From Shouchella patagoniensis (GTDB taxonomy: Bacteria > Bacillota > Bacilli > Bacillales > Bacillaceae_D), in assembly GCF_002019705.1 (NCBI RefSeq), contig NZ_KV917377.1:1362565-1426564 (forward strand): 64,000 nt of DNA, given 5' to 3'. This document shows, in pieces, positions 19,821 through 29,436 of this stretch. The notes below the pieces were generated by a model. That model was not told the origin of the DNA, made no database searches, and was given only the letters and a program-made list of their open reading frames with translations. The translations under genes and the position numbers were made by a program. How positions within the stretch are numbered: position 1 is the first letter of the stretch; every line of letters starts with the position of its first letter.

Positions 19821-20582
19821 TTTCATCCAATTTGCCGCAGCTTGTACTGTTGCTGCTTGGTCTGTTGGCGGGAAGTGATGATTGAAATCAGGATATAACC
19901 ACGTCTGTACTTTCTCGCCACTTCCTATATGATCAAGCACTTGATGGACGTGCTCAATAGAAACATGTTCGTCTTTTTCACCGTGTATCATTAATAATGC
20001 AGGGACAAGATGATTTAACTGCTTTAAAGGTGTACGCTCTTCATAGCGTTCTGGATACTTCCATGGTGAACCGCCTATGACACGTTTCATCATTCGCCTT
20101 AAATCAACACGTTCCTCGTATGTTAGTACCATATCACTCACACCATTCCAACTGACAATGCTTCTTGCTTGAGGTCTCATAATTCCAGTCCAAAATGCCA
20201 TAATCCCACCTCTTGAAAATCCCACTACATGAATGCCAGCTTCTCTACTCACATGTGGATGAGACTCTAACACATCAAAACCACTATACGCATCTTGTCG
20301 GTCTGCCCCACAGAAATCTTCACGTCCTTCTCCCCCCCGATTGCCTCGGTAATACGGGGCAAATACAATAAATCCCTCACTAGACCACTGAATAATTCGT
20401 TGGGTTCGGACCATTCCGACAGACTTTATCCCTCCTCTTAAATAGAGAATCGCTGGAGATGCAATCGCTCCAACCGGTTCTGCCATGAGACCATAAACTT
20501 TATGCGCCCCACTATAATAAGCCACTTCATATAAATGAATGTCTGGGTGGGGTGATGGAACTCGATATTTCTCAATGAACAT
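19797..20582 (-). CDS. ytmA: Alpha/beta hydrolase (prolyl oligopeptidase-like), YtmA
   Basis: A cytosolic serine hydrolase of about 261 residues. The pattern LYLRGGIKSVGMVR, the nucleophile elbow GFSRGG (about 118) and the late HGEKDEHVS and HHFPP motifs match B. subtilis YtmA. The ATG at 20582 (MFIEKYRVP) fits the family N-terminus; AAAAAGGA is somewhat far upstream, so GTG at 20591 is an alternative. The frame is open to 20666. The substrate is unknown. The stop lies inside the bidirectional terminator stem shared with pckA. Confidence 0.82.
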   Translation of the reverse strand: MFIEKYRVPSPHPDIHLYEVAYYSGAHKVYGLMAEPVGAIASPAILYLRGGIKSVGMVRTQRIIQWSSEGFIVFAPYYRGNRGGEGREDFCGADRQDAYSGFDVLESHPHVSREAGIHVVGFSRGGIMAFWTGIMRPQARSIVSWNGVSDMVLTYEERVDLRRMMKRVIGGSPWKYPERYEERTPLKQLNHLVPALLMIHGEKDEHVSIEHVHQVLDHIGSGEKVQTWLYPDFNHHFPPTDQAATVQAAANWMKQKTSSHL

Positions 20583-20723
20583 TACGGACACACATCCTTT
20601 TTCCAGTCTAGGCATACACCCTTTTTTCTTTTGTGCATAGTGTAACCAATAAAGCGGTCTGCCCAATAACAGTTGATCTCTTAACTATTTGGCGTGACCC
20701 CATCCACAAAGGAGTGAATTAAA

Positions 20724-21710
20724 TTGAAACGGTCTTTTTATACACTGAGCTTTCTATTAATCAGCTTCGTCTTCTCCGGATGCGTACAAAACGACGAGGT
20801 TGATTCCATTGAAGTTGCAGAAGTAACCCGGTCTGTTTTTTATGCCCCTTTCTACGTGGCACTTGCCGAAGGTTACTTCGAGGACGAACAAATAAAAGTT
20901 GAATTGACAACAACATGGGGTGGTGACAAAACAATGACTGCGCTGTTATCTGATGGTGCAGATATTGCTCTAGTTGGCTCGGAAACATCGGTTTACGTTG
21001 CTGCTCAAGAAGCTACAGATCCAGCTATTAACTTTGCTGCTTTGACACAAACCGATGGTACCTTTCTTGTCGCTAGAGAAAACCTTACCTCGTTCGACTG
21101 GTCGGATCTAAAAGGTAGTACATTTCTTGGTCAGCGCAAAGGTGGAATGCCACAAATGGTTGGTGAATACGTACTTAAACAACAAGACATCAACCCCCAG
21201 AATGACTTGAATCTATTACAGAACGTCGACTTTGGAAATATTCCTAGCGCGTTTGCATCAGGGACAGGTGATTTTGTTCAATTATTTGAACCACAAGCAT
21301 CGACTTTCGAACAGGAAGGTCTTGGGCACGTTGTGGCTTCATTTGGAGCCGAATCCGGTCAAGTACCTTATACCTCATTTATGGCGAAACAAAGCATGCT
21401 AACTGAAGATCCTGATGTATTTGTTCGGTTTTCCAGTGCTTTGTATAAAGGACAGCAACTAGTAAATGAGCAAAGCGCAGAGAAAACGGCCAAATCAATT
21501 GAAAGCTTCTTTGAAGATACTGAGCTAGATATTCTTACTAGCTCCGTTGAACGTTATAAAGATCAAGGTTCCTTCGCCGCTGACCCAGTTCTTACTGAAG
21601 ATGCATGGGAAACGTTACTCGATATTATGGCAGAAGCAGGAGAACTACCTGCTCGAATTCCGTTTGACGAACTAGTGAATAATCAATTGGCCAAACAGGC
21701 GATGGAATAA
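20724..21710 (+). CDS. ytlA: ABC transporter substrate-binding lipoprotein (NMT1/SsuA-like), YtlA
   Basis: A 328-residue secreted lipoprotein: basic start, hydrophobic core, then lipobox FSGC with Cys20. The mature part (EVTRSVFYAPFYVALAEGYF...) is the NMT1/SsuA fold used for nitrate, sulfonate, taurine or thiamine-precursor uptake. The start is TTG after AAAGGAG. It is the first gene of a three-gene importer (ytlA-ytlC-ytlD). No thiamine or sulfur leader is seen in the short upstream region, so the substrate stays open. Confidence 0.88.
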   Translation: MKRSFYTLSFLLISFVFSGCVQNDEVDSIEVAEVTRSVFYAPFYVALAEGYFEDEQIKVELTTTWGGDKTMTALLSDGADIALVGSETSVYVAAQEATDPAINFAALTQTDGTFLVARENLTSFDWSDLKGSTFLGQRKGGMPQMVGEYVLKQQDINPQNDLNLLQNVDFGNIPSAFASGTGDFVQLFEPQASTFEQEGLGHVVASFGAESGQVPYTSFMAKQSMLTEDPDVFVRFSSALYKGQQLVNEQSAEKTAKSIESFFEDTELDILTSSVERYKDQGSFAADPVLTEDAWETLLDIMAEAGELPARIPFDELVNNQLAKQAME

Positions 21711-21727
21711 GTATAGGAGGGTCAGCT

Positions 21728-22477
21728 GTGTCAGGTTTGAGAATCGATGCGCTATCATTAACCTACGTGAACAAGTCCGGGGCTTTCCCCGCACTTGAAG
21801 ATGTCTCTCTTGAAGTTCAAGAAGGGGAGTTCGTATCCCTTATTGGCCCAAGCGGCTGCGGTAAAACCACATTGTTATCTATAATAGCAGGGCTGCTTCA
21901 CCAAACAGAAGGTTCACTTTCTTTGCAGAATAAAGATTCGATTGGTTATATGCTCCAACATGATTATTTGTTTCCTTGGCTCACAATCGAGAAAAACATC
22001 TTGCTAGGTCAACATATTAGGGGCACATTTACAGAATTCTCACAAAGAAAAGCCCTTCGTTGGCTAGAACGCTTTGGACTTGAAGATAAGCGCCAAGAGC
22101 GTCCGCAGGCTCTCTCAGGCGGAATGAGACAACGGGTTGCCCTTGCCCGTACTCTTGCTACAGAACCTGCGCTAATGTTACTCGACGAGCCTTTTTCAGC
22201 TCTTGATCAACAAACGAAGCTTAAGCTAGAAGATCTTGTTTCAGATACTTTAAAAACAGAGAAAAAAACAGCGATCCTTGTTACACATGATATTAGCGAA
22301 GCGATAGCAATGAGCGACCGTGTTGTTTTATTTACAGCACGACCAGGTCGCGTCGCTCAAATTTTTTCGATCCCAAAAGAACTTCAGGAGCTTTCTCCTT
22401 TTGAAGCAAGACAGCATCCTGATTTTCAAAGCCAGTTCCAATTAATTTGGAAGGAGCTGGAACGTTGTGACACCTAA
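21728..22477 (+). CDS. ytlC: ABC transporter ATP-binding protein, YtlC
   Basis: A 249-residue nucleotide-binding subunit. Walker A is GPSGCGKTT (about 38-46), the Q-loop [10 protein letters not shown], the signature LSGGMRQR (about 131), Walker B LMLLDEPF and the H-loop THD. It starts with GTG after GGAGGG, and it overlaps ytlD by 11 bases. It belongs to the SsuB/TauB-type subfamily. Confidence 0.93.
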   Translation: MSGLRIDALSLTYVNKSGAFPALEDVSLEVQEGEFVSLIGPSGCGKTTLLSIIAGLLHQTEGSLSLQNKDSIGYMLQHDYLFPWLTIEKNILLGQHIRGTFTEFSQRKALRWLERFGLEDKRQERPQALSGGMRQRVALARTLATEPALMLLDEPFSALDQQTKLKLEDLVSDTLKTEKKTAILVTHDISEAIAMSDRVVLFTARPGRVAQIFSIPKELQELSPFEARQHPDFQSQFQLIWKELERCDT

Positions 22478-23264
22478 TGAATTACATCAAAGCTTTTTAA
22501 AAGCACAACGTAAAGAAAAACAGGTTGTTCGATGCATCCAATTCAGCATGCTCTTCCTTATAATCGGCCTCTGGGAGCTTGCATCTCGAATGGCTTGGAT
22601 TGATCCATTACTATTTAGTATGCCATCCCGTGTATTCTCCCTATTTATTGACCATATTGTAGCAGGCACCCTGTGGATCCATGCTTCTGTTACATTATTT
22701 GAAACAATCATGGGTTTTTTACTAGGTACCGCTGTTGGTACGTGTATTGCAGCCCTTTTATGGTGGTCAAATGTTGCAGCTAAAATATTTGATCCATTTC
22801 TTGTCATCTTGAATTCAATGCCTAAAGTAGCCATTGGGCCTATTTTAATCGTTGGGCTAGGACCAAACATGGGTTCAATCATTGCGATGGGCATGCTCGT
22901 ATCTGTAATCATTACGACAATGGTTGTACACACAGCTTTTAAAGAAGTTGACGACAATTATATTAAAGTGATGCGAACTTTTTCGGCTTCTAAAAAGCAG
23001 ATCTTTTGGTCCGTAGTTTATCCAGCAACAATCCCCGTAATCGTTTCAACATTAAAAATGAACGTCGGATTAGCATGGGTAGGTGTAATTGTTGGGGAGT
23101 TCCTTGTATCAAAACAAGGGCTTGGCTACTTAATCATTTATGGTTTCCAAGTGTTTAATTTTAACCTTGTATTTATGAGTCTGTTCGTCATTGCTATTCT
23201 TGCAACAGGTATGTATATTGTTGTCGAGTACGTCGAGAAGAAAATGACCCGTTTTCATACGTAA
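22467..23264 (+). CDS. ytlD: ABC transporter permease, YtlD
   Basis: A 265-residue membrane subunit of the BPD_transp_1 family with about six helices. The EAA-type coupling loop is seen around [21 protein letters not shown] (about 170). It overlaps the ATPase gene by 11 bases and ends at a bidirectional terminator. With YtlA and YtlC it forms one importer of the nitrate/sulfonate/taurine class; the true substrate is not known. Confidence 0.92.
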   Translation: MTPNELHQSFLKAQRKEKQVVRCIQFSMLFLIIGLWELASRMAWIDPLLFSMPSRVFSLFIDHIVAGTLWIHASVTLFETIMGFLLGTAVGTCIAALLWWSNVAAKIFDPFLVILNSMPKVAIGPILIVGLGPNMGSIIAMGMLVSVIITTMVVHTAFKEVDDNYIKVMRTFSASKKQIFWSVVYPATIPVIVSTLKMNVGLAWVGVIVGEFLVSKQGLGYLIIYGFQVFNFNLVFMSLFVIAILATGMYIVVEYVEKKMTRFHT

Positions 23265-23300
23265 ATAATACGCCCATCAAACGATGGGCGTATTATTTAA
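23264..23300. terminator. Bidirectional terminator between ytlD and ytkD
   Basis: AAATAATACGCCCATC / GATGGGCGTATTATTT, a perfect long stem between convergent genes. Confidence 0.85.
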
Positions 23301-23784
23301 ATAGTCCTTGCTTAATAGCAAATGAAATCGCCCTTGGTACAACATCATCTTTCATAATAAAGCTAAACCGATCATCTGCCGTTATCGCAACAGGCAGCTC
23401 TTGCATCAAAACTGGTCCATTTGTTTCTTCATATGATTCTCGGTTCTTTAATTCTATAAGTTCAGCCGCAAAGATCGTTTTCCAAAATGTTTTCCCGGAA
23501 ATTGAAGTCACTTGATATTGACCAATAAAAACAAGATGATTTGCTATTCCACCCGTTTCTTCCCATACTTCTCTAATAGCTGCTTCCTCTGCTTCTTCAC
23601 CTACTTCAACCTTCCCACCAGGAAACTCATAGCCTCGTTCGCGATGATTTGTTAACACCCATTCTTGTTTAAATCTTGTTAAGATAAGTACATGCCCAGG
23701 CGTTTGTGTAAAAACGGGCTCGATTCCAAGTACAAGCATTACTCTGTTTCCATACGCATCAGTAAATTGCTTCATACTGCTCAC
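23293..23784 (-). CDS. ytkD: Nudix hydrolase, YtkD-type nucleoside triphosphatase
   Basis: A 163-residue enzyme with a complete Nudix box (GG at 56-57, E62, R71, E72, E75, E76 and G79). B. subtilis YtkD (NTP pyrophosphohydrolase, protective against 8-oxo-dGTP) also ends in a KFSFIMKDSVLP-like stretch, here RFSFIMKDDVVP. The start is either GTG at 23784 or the ATG three codons later. It is monocistronic. Confidence 0.88.
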   Translation of the reverse strand: MSSMKQFTDAYGNRVMLVLGIEPVFTQTPGHVLILTRFKQEWVLTNHRERGYEFPGGKVEVGEEAEEAAIREVWEETGGIANHLVFIGQYQVTSISGKTFWKTIFAAELIELKNRESYEETNGPVLMQELPVAITADDRFSFIMKDDVVPRAISFAIKQGLFK

Positions 23785-23838
23785 GCCTTTCCTCGCTTCT
23801 CTAGACCATTATAGCGCGGCATGTTCTTTTCCGTCTAA

Positions 23839-25053
23839 TCATTGCCAAGTTTGCACTCCGGCTTTTTTTGGTCGGACTCCCCATAAAACGAGACCAACTG
23901 TTGCTAACACTAAGAGGGCGTTTCCACTAAACGTCCAAAAATGACTCCCTTTCATAAATACGGCAAACAATGGTGGTCCAGATGCAACACCTACAAAGCG
24001 CATGCTATTATAAAAAGAAGAGATCGATCCCCTTTGTTCTGCTGGAATTCCTTCCGTGACAAAAGCATCTAAACTTGGTAAAGCCGCCCCAATGCCAATG
24101 CCAGCGGCAAACAGAGCCGTGAGCATCATATAGAGTTCTTTATTAAACGAAACAACAAAAACAGAAATGGCAAGTAAGATTAAACCACCTACTGTAATCC
24201 ATTTCATCTTCAATTGATTTTGACCAATGATTTTACCAGTAGCAAACGAGGTCAAACATAACGCAAGCAATGGAAAAGCTAATATAATACCTTTTCTTAC
24301 ACCATGGATGTTATGAGTTTCTTCTAAGAAAGTAGATAAATAAAAAAGAACACCAAACAAAATATACATACAAATTCCACCAGCGATAAACACCACGTAT
24401 AACCAGCGGCCCTCTCGTTTGAAAATCATTTTCATCGACTTCATAAACTGATGGAAATTTTTTGGTTTCTTTTTTAATGGCGGCGTTTTAACAAGAAAAG
24501 CCACTAAAATAATTGACAAAGTACAAAAAACAGGAAAAGCAAAGAAAGGCATAAACCAAACAACGGCTGCAAGCATTGCCCCAAAGATAGGACTTAGCAC
24601 TTTACCAAATGTATTCGATGTCTCAATTAAGCCTAGTCCTTCGCTTATCTCCTGTTTCTCTTTAAATAAATCACCTACAAACGGCATAACAATTGGCGCA
24701 GCTCCCGCAGCTCCAACACCTTGAAGAAGCCTGCCAATTAAAATAACCCAATACGGATTTTCCATTTTCCAAGCAGCGAAGCCCGCAAGCAACCCACCAA
24801 TCCCCGCTAACACAAGGCTTGGAATAATTACCTGTTTTCGTCCGATATGATCAGATAAATAGCCTGCCAGTGGTATGAAAATAATGGCAACGACCGAATA
24901 GGCTGTAATAAGTAAACTAACCATAAATGAACTAATATTAAGCTCACGGCCAATGGTTGGCAGAACAGGGATAAGCATTGAATTTCCAAGCGTCATCACC
25001 AACGGTACAGAAGATAGTGACAATAATCCCCAGGTTTTTTTTGCATTTCCCAC
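23839..25053 (-). CDS. Major facilitator superfamily efflux-type transporter
   Basis: A 404-residue protein with 12 predicted helices and the MFS A-motif GYLSDHIGRKQ (about 63-73). The motif GRLLQGVGAAGAAP in helix 4-5 is typical of drug:proton antiporters, in the group of B. subtilis YmfD and Bmr-like exporters. It is a single gene. The substrate is unknown. Confidence 0.85.
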   Translation of the reverse strand: MGNAKKTWGLLSLSSVPLVMTLGNSMLIPVLPTIGRELNISSFMVSLLITAYSVVAIIFIPLAGYLSDHIGRKQVIIPSLVLAGIGGLLAGFAAWKMENPYWVILIGRLLQGVGAAGAAPIVMPFVGDLFKEKQEISEGLGLIETSNTFGKVLSPIFGAMLAAVVWFMPFFAFPVFCTLSIILVAFLVKTPPLKKKPKNFHQFMKSMKMIFKREGRWLYVVFIAGGICMYILFGVLFYLSTFLEETHNIHGVRKGIILAFPLLALCLTSFATGKIIGQNQLKMKWITVGGLILLAISVFVVSFNKELYMMLTALFAAGIGIGAALPSLDAFVTEGIPAEQRGSISSFYNSMRFVGVASGPPLFAVFMKGSHFWTFSGNALLVLATVGLVLWGVRPKKAGVQTWQ

Positions 25054-25161
25054 TTCGTGTATGCCCCTTTATTTAGATAATGCCTTTAGTATGAGCAAAA
25101 CAGCACACGCTATGCACTTGTTCACTAGTGGAGACTTTATCCGCTTTAATCCTCTTATATT

Positions 25162-25222
25162 TAAAAAAAAGGTTTATCCCAACCGTCATTTTCATGACGC
25201 CTTTTTGGGACAAACCCTTTCA
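25162..25222 (-). terminator. Terminator of the ywpF-like gene
   Basis: Long imperfect stem on the minus strand starting GGGTTTGTCCCAAAAAGG and closing with TTGGGATAAACC, followed by a run of eight T. Confidence 0.75.
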
Positions 25223-25224
25223 CT

Positions 25225-25716
25225 TTAAAGCAATTGATACTTTTTATCCTTCTTAAACGTTTCGTATACTTCTTCAATTGTTTTATCCGAATACGCTTCG
25301 AGCTTTTCTACCCGACGTTTAAATTCACTTAATACTTCTTCTAGTTCAATGCCTTCTTCAAGAATATCTTCAAAAACATCTTCAAGCACGTCGTCTCGAC
25401 CAGAAACAATATTCCCTTTTAACACAATACTTTTGCCGTGTTCTAAATCAGTAATTGATTCAATAGATGTAATCATAACAGCTGGGTGATTGTCCTTGCT
25501 TGTAATCACGACACTGACGAGCAAATTGCGTTCTGCTTCTTGCTCTCGCTCAAACGTTGCAGCATCTTCCTTGGAAACAACTGCATCCAAAAACCAAGTA
25601 TGTTCTTCATTTTCCATATTAATAATCAATCCATCCGTAAGCGGAATCGGATTTTGTTTCATCTTCCCTTGTTGACCATCAATTACTTGCAATGCATGAA
25701 GCTTAAATGTCTTCAT
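25225..25716 (-). CDS. ywpF: YwpF-like family protein
   Basis: A 163-residue cytosolic protein that starts MKTFKLHALQV and ends in a highly charged helical tail (about 110-160). It fits the YwpF-like family, for which no function is known. AAAGGA precedes the ATG at 25716, inside the end of the small upstream ORF, so the frame open to 25797 is not the true start. It lies four bases after a 56-codon ORF and probably shares its transcript. Confidence 0.75.
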   Translation of the reverse strand: MKTFKLHALQVIDGQQGKMKQNPIPLTDGLIINMENEEHTWFLDAVVSKEDAATFEREQEAERNLLVSVVITSKDNHPAVMITSIESITDLEHGKSIVLKGNIVSGRDDVLEDVFEDILEEGIELEEVLSEFKRRVEKLEAYSDKTIEEVYETFKKDKKYQLL

Positions 25717-25720
25717 TGTA

Positions 25721-25891
25721 TCAGGTCCTTTCAAGTATATATGAACTTTTAATTTGATTAAATACGAATTGAAGTTGATGTTGTTCCATCCATTCAATCA
25801 GCGTCAGTTCTTCCAATGTCAACTCACGTGGTAACGCTATTAAAAACTCCTGTTTAAGTTTCTCCGCTAAACAATTAGAAGGTTTACTCAT
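25721..25891 (-). CDS. Small protein of unknown function, upstream of ywpF
   Basis: A 56-residue ORF (MSKPSNCLAEKLKQEFL...) with AAAGGAG nine bases before its ATG and a stop only four bases before ywpF. The predicted product is mainly helical and weakly acidic, with ELTLEELTLIEWMEQ in the middle. No family is recognised. The good ribosome binding site and tight spacing argue that it is real and translated with ywpF. Confidence 0.6.
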   Translation of the reverse strand: MSKPSNCLAEKLKQEFLIALPRELTLEELTLIEWMEQHQLQFVFNQIKSSYILERT

Positions 25892-25994
25892 TGAAGAACG
25901 ACTCCTTTACATCGTTTTTGCAATACCTCTTCCATTGATTGGTGACAAGACACCTTTCTTCATTCATTCGCTCTTTTAGCTATTACTTCCTGCT

Positions 25995-27170
25995 CTACAA
26001 CCCTTTTTTCTCGTAAGCATTTCGAATTCTCTCCATCGCTTCTGCAAGAGTAGCTCTTGGAGTCGCTAAATTCATTCTTTCAAAATGTTCTCCTTCTTCA
26101 CCGAAAATCGGTCCATGATTTAAAGCAACTTTTGCTTCTTGAAGCAACCATGTTTTTCGATCGTCCGCCGACATCTCAAGTGCTTCGCAATTAAGCCACA
26201 ATAAATACGTTCCTTCAGGCTTAATCGGCTTGATCTTAGGCATGTGTGTTTGTAAATAGTCTTCAACAAACGTATAGTTCGCTTGTATGTAACTCATTAA
26301 ACCTCTTAACCATGGTAAACCATGCTCATAAGCAGCTTTGGTAGCAATATGGGAAAACATATTTGCTCCATTCATAAAAGTTGTTGCTAATGTTCGGCGA
26401 TATGCCAGTCGCAGATTCGGTTCCGTAATGACCACATACGCCCCTTGCACTCCTGCCAGATTGAATGTTTTCGTTGGTGCAAGTGTTGTAAATACTCGTT
26501 TTTTTATTGTTTCAGATACACTGGCTAATGGTGTGTGTGTATATCCATCAAATAACAAATCTGCATGAATTTCATCAGAGACAACAAAGAGATCGTGCTT
26601 TTCGCATAGATCTGCAAGTTCAAGTAGCTCTTCTTTCGACCACACTCTGCCACCAGGATTATGAGGATGACAAAGGATAAGCATTTTTGTTTTTTCCGTA
26701 ATTACTGATTCGAGACCTGCAAAGTCCATTCGATACTGGTTTCCATCAAACGTTAGTGGGTTTTTAACAATACGCCGATTGTTCTTTTCGATTACATCAT
26801 AAAACGGATAATAGACAGGTGTCTGAATAACAATTTCGTCCTCTTCTTCCGTGAATGTTTTGATTAGATTGCTAATTGCAGGAACAACGCCGGTCACATG
26901 CACAATATCCTCTGTATCAATTTGCCAATTGTATTGTGAAGAAACCCAATGAACAATCGTTTCATCAACTTCAGTTGAAGGAGCTGCATAGCCATATACA
27001 CCATGTTCCACTTTTTCTTTTAATGCTTTTATAACTGGTTCTGGTGCTTTAAAATCCATATCTGCAACCCAGAGCGGAAGCAAATCCTCTTCGCCAAATC
27101 TCTCTTTTGTTGCATCCCATTTCATGCAATGTGTACCTCTACGCTCAATTACTTGGTCAAACTCATTCAT
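25995..27170 (-). CDS. patB: PLP-dependent C-S lyase, PatB/MalY family
   Basis: A 391-residue fold type I aminotransferase-like enzyme. The PLP lysine lies in APTKTFNLAG (about 235), SDEIHADL holds the Asp that contacts the pyridine nitrogen, and CHPHNPGG is the conserved Asn loop. B. subtilis PatB cleaves cystathionine to homocysteine, pyruvate and ammonia. ATG at 27170 (MNEFDQ) matches the family; an ATG-like start at 27188 is also open. It is monocistronic. Confidence 0.9.
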   Translation of the reverse strand: MNEFDQVIERRGTHCMKWDATKERFGEEDLLPLWVADMDFKAPEPVIKALKEKVEHGVYGYAAPSTEVDETIVHWVSSQYNWQIDTEDIVHVTGVVPAISNLIKTFTEEEDEIVIQTPVYYPFYDVIEKNNRRIVKNPLTFDGNQYRMDFAGLESVITEKTKMLILCHPHNPGGRVWSKEELLELADLCEKHDLFVVSDEIHADLLFDGYTHTPLASVSETIKKRVFTTLAPTKTFNLAGVQGAYVVITEPNLRLAYRRTLATTFMNGANMFSHIATKAAYEHGLPWLRGLMSYIQANYTFVEDYLQTHMPKIKPIKPEGTYLLWLNCEALEMSADDRKTWLLQEAKVALNHGPIFGEEGEHFERMNLATPRATLAEAMERIRNAYEKKGL

Positions 27171-27429
27171 ATTGTGCTCCACAAGCAATTTCCCTCCTTC
27201 AGTTACGATTCCATCTTTATTTTATCACATTATTAGCCATTCTACTTTCATGCCCGCTTGTCCTAAAAACGTGATACACTAGCAAATGGATGAAACCTAC
27301 TACTAGAATCCAGCACAGTAAAGATCTCTTTTATAAGGAGCTTCTTAGTATAGGGAAGAATGCTCCCTTTTTCTCTTTCGCTGGCTCATTCTTTTCTTTA
27401 CGAATGTACGTTAAAAGGAGTGATAAAAC

Positions 27430-28044
27430 GTGAACACACCGTTTTTTTGCATTGAGGGTGTTATTGGCGTTGGTAAAACAACCCTATGCAAAGCGATAGC
27501 GGCACACTATCAAATAAATTGCCTCCATGAGATTGTTGAAGAAAATCCATTTTTGGAAAAATTCTATGATGATATGAATGCTTGGAGTTTTCAGACCGAA
27601 ATGTTTTTTCTATGCAACCGCGTAAAACAACTTGAAGACATAAAACCTATGCTCCGTGCTCAACATCCTATTATTGCTGATTACCACATTAGTAAAAATA
27701 GGCTTTTTGCTAGAAGAACACTAGACGCTAAAAAGTGGGATCAATATGAACGGATCTTTGAAATTTTAAACGAGTCATTACCGAAGCCATCTGCAATCAT
27801 TTATTTAAAAGCAAGCCACGAAATTGTCATGGAACGAATAAAAAAACGAGGCAGATCATTCGAAAAAGACATGGATCCAGCTTATATTAAACAACTTGCA
27901 TCTGACTATGATAAAGCAATGATAAAGTTAGCTAAAGAAACACCTGTCGTTACCATCCACACAGACAACCTTGACTTTGTTTCTAGTCAATCTGATTTAG
28001 CGTATATACTTACAAAAATAGATTCACACTTATCTTCTGTTTAA
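27430..28044 (+). CDS. dgk: Deoxyguanosine kinase
   Basis: A 204-residue deoxynucleoside kinase that phosphorylates purine deoxynucleosides for salvage. The P-loop is GVIGVGKTT (10-18), followed by EIVEENPFLEKFYDD and ADYHISKN in place of the DRS motif, a difference typical of B. subtilis Dgk against Dck. The start is GTG with AAAGGAG upstream. The dck-like gene begins 18 bases after the stop. Confidence 0.9.
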   Translation: MNTPFFCIEGVIGVGKTTLCKAIAAHYQINCLHEIVEENPFLEKFYDDMNAWSFQTEMFFLCNRVKQLEDIKPMLRAQHPIIADYHISKNRLFARRTLDAKKWDQYERIFEILNESLPKPSAIIYLKASHEIVMERIKKRGRSFEKDMDPAYIKQLASDYDKAMIKLAKETPVVTIHTDNLDFVSSQSDLAYILTKIDSHLSSV

Positions 28045-28061
28045 TTTAAGGAGCTGCAATT

Positions 28062-28691
28062 ATGTCAAACATTCCAGATAACGCCATTATCACCGTAGCA
28101 GGAACTGTCGGCGTAGGTAAGACAACAATGACAAGAACACTTGCTACCGAGCTTAATTTTAGAACATCTTTTGAAAAGGTGGATAACAATCCGTATTTAG
28201 ACCATTTCTATGCTGACTTTGAACGTTGGAGTTTTCATTTACAAATTTATTTCCTAGCTGAACGTTTTAAAGAACAGAAGCGAATGGTTGAACATGGTGG
28301 AGGGTATATCCAAGATCGTTCTATCTATGAAGATACAGGTATTTTTGCTAAAATGCATGCCGACAAAGGGACCATGACACCAACCGACTACCAAACTTAT
28401 ACAAGCTTGTTTGAAGCTATGGTGATGACGCCTTATTTCCCTCGCCCTGACGTATTAATTTATTTAGATGGTGACTTAGACACAATCCTTTCCCGCATCA
28501 ATTCCAGAGGTAGAGAAATGGAAAAACAAACACCACTTGCATACTGGGAAGAAATGTATGGCCGCTATCAAAACTGGATTCAGTCGTTTAATGCTTGCCC
28601 AGTATTACGCCTCGATATTCGAGAATACGACCTTCTTGAAGACAAAACATGCATTCACCGCATAAAAGATGAATTAAATCGCTTTTTTTAA
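28062..28691 (+). CDS. dck: Deoxyadenosine/deoxycytidine kinase
   Basis: A 209-residue deoxynucleoside kinase. P-loop GTVGVGKTT (14-22), ERWSFHLQIYFLAERFKEQK and QDRSIYEDTGIFA are nearly identical to B. subtilis Dck, which phosphorylates dA and dC. The lid has RGREMEKQT. AAGGAGC precedes the ATG. It forms an operon with dgk and ends at a bidirectional terminator. Confidence 0.93.
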   Translation: MSNIPDNAIITVAGTVGVGKTTMTRTLATELNFRTSFEKVDNNPYLDHFYADFERWSFHLQIYFLAERFKEQKRMVEHGGGYIQDRSIYEDTGIFAKMHADKGTMTPTDYQTYTSLFEAMVMTPYFPRPDVLIYLDGDLDTILSRINSRGREMEKQTPLAYWEEMYGRYQNWIQSFNACPVLRLDIREYDLLEDKTCIHRIKDELNRFF

Positions 28692-28738
28692 AAAAGAAAA
28701 GGGGATACGCCGTTAGTCACCGCGTATCCCCTTTTTTA
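28692..28738. terminator. Bidirectional terminator after dck
   Basis: AAAAAGGGGATACGC / GCGTATCCCCTTTTTT stem between convergent genes. Confidence 0.85.
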
Positions 28739-29344
28739 CTTATAATAATAGTCCCCTGCTTGAACTTTATTTCGGAGCATTTCCACTTCCACCAGCGCAG
28801 GCCGTTTTTCATTTTTCTCTGGCATATGCGGGGAAGAACAAATCCATCCGGCCTCACCAAGTCTGCCTTTTCGCAAATACTTAGCAAGCTCTTCTACATC
28901 GGCTCGTAACAAAAAACTCGTATTCGTCGCTGCAGCTAACTGCCAGCAAGATTCAGTAACATCTTCAGCAGACGTAACAACCATTGTACGTTCAGCTTGA
29001 TAAAAAGCTTTTGCAGCGTAGGCTTCTTGGACACAACTTAAACCAAGTTTAGCTCCATATCTTTTCACTTGGACAACTGTTTTTATGCCATCTTCTCCTA
29101 TGACAATCAAGTCCGCACCATAGTCTCTGCTTTTTTTCGTTTGATAAGTGGTAAAGCCAGACACCGCAAATGCCACAGCTACATAATCCTCAAATTCACT
29201 GCCTTCCATCCGATCAATGTCCCTAATTGTAATTTTACCAACATCTTTTCGTTTTTTCTTCCGTAATTGACCACGAATAAGGATGATCGCCATTAACAAT
29301 CCAATGACGGCAATCATGAGTAGTATAATCTCAAATCGTTCCAA
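28736..29344 (-). CDS. Membrane-anchored restriction endonuclease-like (Mrr_cat) protein
   Basis: A 202-residue protein with one N-terminal membrane helix (about 5-22) and a basic stretch (RGQLRKKKRKD), followed by an Mrr_cat/PD-(D/E)xK nuclease-like domain. The catalytic pattern is visible: FEDYVA early, then RDYGADLIVIG with the Asp and VQVKRY with the QxK. A TTG start at 29344 is used since AAGGAAG precedes it. No methyltransferase lies nearby, so it is not a classical restriction pair. Family members of this form are of unknown role. Confidence 0.78.
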   Translation of the reverse strand: MERFEIILLMIAVIGLLMAIILIRGQLRKKKRKDVGKITIRDIDRMEGSEFEDYVAVAFAVSGFTTYQTKKSRDYGADLIVIGEDGIKTVVQVKRYGAKLGLSCVQEAYAAKAFYQAERTMVVTSAEDVTESCWQLAAATNTSFLLRADVEELAKYLRKGRLGEAGWICSSPHMPEKNEKRPALVEVEMLRNKVQAGDYYYK

Positions 29345-29394
29345 AACATTCTTCCTTTTTTCCAGTTTCGTGCATTCAGTATAGCACAACAATT

Positions 29395-29427
29395 AAAAAA
29401 CCCACACTCATTTAAGTGAGTGCAGGT
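29395..29427 (-). terminator. Terminator of the yclNOPQ operon
   Basis: AACCTGCACTCA / TGAGTGTGGGTT stem with a TTTTTT tail on the minus strand after the yclQ-like stop. Confidence 0.8.
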
Positions 29428-29436
29428 TCTGATGTA

